Shown here piece after piece: positions 63,072-64,000 of a stretch of 64,000 nucleotides of DNA. The stretch covers positions 6,142,501 to 6,206,500 of the forward strand of contig NC_008268.1 in NCBI RefSeq assembly GCF_000014565.1, in the 5' to 3' direction. How positions within the stretch are numbered: the first letter of the stretch is position 1; each line of letters starts with the position of its first letter. The stretch is from Rhodococcus jostii RHA1. Lineage in GTDB: Bacteria; Actinomycetota; Actinomycetes; Mycobacteriales; Mycobacteriaceae. The notes below the pieces were generated by a model. The model was not told the DNA's origin and ran no database searches. It saw nothing but the letters and a program-made list of their open reading frames with translations. Made by a program: the position numbers and the translations under genes.

Positions 63072-63911
63072 ATGCAGCGGACGCGCTCGGCCCTGTTCGA
63101 GATTGCGTTGACGTGCTCGGTGGCGCTGTGCGCGCTGTCCCTCACCCCGGTTGTTGCCGCCGCCGCGTCCGGCGGTGGAGGCCTCCGGACCGCCTACCCC
63201 GGATACGCCGTGATCGGCAGCGACGAATTCGACGGACCTGCAAACGCGGCACCCAATCCACTGTTCTGGGGCTACGACCTCGGAGGCGGTGGGTGGGGCA
63301 ACAACGAGAAGCAGGTGTACACCGACTCCCGCCAGAATTCGCGACTCGACGGCAACGGTCGTCTCGTCGTCGAGGCCCGCAGAAACGGTGGCGGGTTCAC
63401 GTCGGCGCGGCTCGTGACGCGTGGAAGGTTCGAATTCACGTACGGGGTGATCGAGGCCCGGATTCAGGTACCGTCCGGCCCGGGAATCCATCCCGCGTTC
63501 TGGACGCTCGGGAGCAACATCACCAGCGTCGGGTGGCCTGCCTGCGGGGAGATCGACATCCTCGAGGTGATCGGGGACGGTTCCCGATACCACGCGGGAG
63601 TGCACGGCCCGACCGTCGGCGGCGGGCACTGGGAACGCTCGACGAACGGCACGATCGGTGCGAACCTCAGCGCGGGTTTCCACGACTACGCCCTGATCAA
63701 AGCACCGGGCCGCATCTCGGTGGGCATCGACGGGAACATCGTCGGCACGGTCACCACCGCGGACCTGCGACCCGAGGAACGCTGGGTGTTCGACGCCCCG
63801 GCGTACCTGCTGTTCGATGTGGCCGTCGGCGGGAACTGGCCCGGCCCGGTCACGTCGTCGACACGCTTTCCCGCCACCATGCTGGTGGACTGGGTGAGGT
63901 TCTCCCAGTGA
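63072..63911 (+). CDS. Secreted glycoside hydrolase family 16
   Basis: 279 residues with a clear signal peptide (residues 1–about 31, ending VVAAAA). The mature part matches the enzyme at 60073: GYDLGGGGWGNNEKQVYTDSRQNSRLDG, and the catalytic motif EIDILE at 160–165 (E160 nucleophile, E165 acid/base). A TAGCAT hexamer six bases before the ATG fits leaderless expression, so it may have its own promoter in the 55-bp gap. A GGTCACG direct repeat lies at about 63036–63053. Likely role: cleavage or remodelling of exopolysaccharide outside the cell. Confidence 0.9.
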   Translation: MQRTRSALFEIALTCSVALCALSLTPVVAAAASGGGGLRTAYPGYAVIGSDEFDGPANAAPNPLFWGYDLGGGGWGNNEKQVYTDSRQNSRLDGNGRLVVEARRNGGGFTSARLVTRGRFEFTYGVIEARIQVPSGPGIHPAFWTLGSNITSVGWPACGEIDILEVIGDGSRYHAGVHGPTVGGGHWERSTNGTIGANLSAGFHDYALIKAPGRISVGIDGNIVGTVTTADLRPEERWVFDAPAYLLFDVAVGGNWPGPVTSSTRFPATMLVDWVRFSQ

Positions 63912-63955
63912 CGTCCGGGACGCGCGAGTTTCGGGTGTGAATAGAATCAGGTTCA

Positions 63956-64000
63956 TGGCCGTGTCGACCTCAGAGTGCCGCTGCGGTCATCCATTCGCCG
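63956..64000 (+). CDS. Possible start of a further gene, cut by the window edge
   Basis: An ATG at 63956 opens a frame to the window end: MAVSTSECRCGHPFA. The CxCGH pattern could be part of a zinc ribbon. A TAGAAT hexamer nine bases upstream could be a -10. Fifteen codons are too few to be confident. Confidence 0.3.

Noticed and set aside
1..64000. CRISPR arrays or rRNA genes
   Set aside because: No regular short direct repeats with spacers and no rRNA-like sequence were found.

Overview
The window is high-GC actinobacterial DNA. The most likely source is Rhodococcus or a close mycolic-acid relative. The evidence is the run prs – glmU – tRNA-Gln – TetR – mfd – mazG, which matches the mycobacterial Rv1017c–Rv1021 neighbourhood, and the trio at 35.8–40.5 kb, which matches mycobacterial Rv1356c–Rv1355c–Rv1354c. 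Frequent GTG starts, ATGA stop/start overlaps and probable leaderless genes fit the same group. The species cannot be fixed from sequence alone. I saw no transposase, integrase, CRISPR array, rRNA or phage gene.

Layout. 1–7.0 kb holds an NDP-forming acyl-CoA synthetase (cut by the left edge), a divergent APC permease, a cytochrome P450–TetR operon with an operator inside its promoter, and three small conserved genes. 7.0–10.6 kb holds prs and glmU, tRNA-Gln, and the TetR gene that normally sits next to mfd. In mycobacteria mfd follows directly; here about 36.5 kb intervenes.

The inserted block has three parts. First, 10.7–34.3 kb carries a gamma-butyrolactone-receptor-type regulator and a Wzx/Wzy-type polysaccharide locus: initiating phosphoglycosyltransferase, glycosyltransferases, flippase, polymerase, Wzz-like protein with a degenerate kinase domain, pyruvyltransferase, beta-helix lipoprotein and deoxysugar genes. 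Much of it looks lower in GC than its surroundings. Second, 34.7–40.5 kb carries two GyrI-like ligand-binding proteins, a conserved unknown, a ThiF–nitroreductase fusion and a GAF–GGDEF–EAL cyclic-di-GMP protein. Third, 40.75–46.95 kb is one tightly overlapping operon: AcpS-like phosphopantetheinyl transferase, carrier protein, acyl-CoA dehydrogenase-like flavoprotein, truncated SerRS-like amino acid:[carrier protein] ligase, DUF1839 protein and a GH2 beta-mannosidase-like enzyme. This operon is the best candidate for an undescribed pathway.

After mfd and mazG (47.1–51.6 kb), a second and different surface-polysaccharide operon runs from 51.9 to about 63 kb: three GT2 enzymes, a tandem alpha/beta-hydrolase, a flippase, an HxxxDG acyltransferase, a DUF998 membrane protein, a large polymerase-like membrane protein and two GH16 enzymes. 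Acyltransferase and hydrolase genes here, with a pyruvyltransferase in the first locus, suggest acyl- and pyruvate-decorated exopolysaccharide. Some rhodococcal exopolysaccharides are known to carry both, but the link to these loci is inference.
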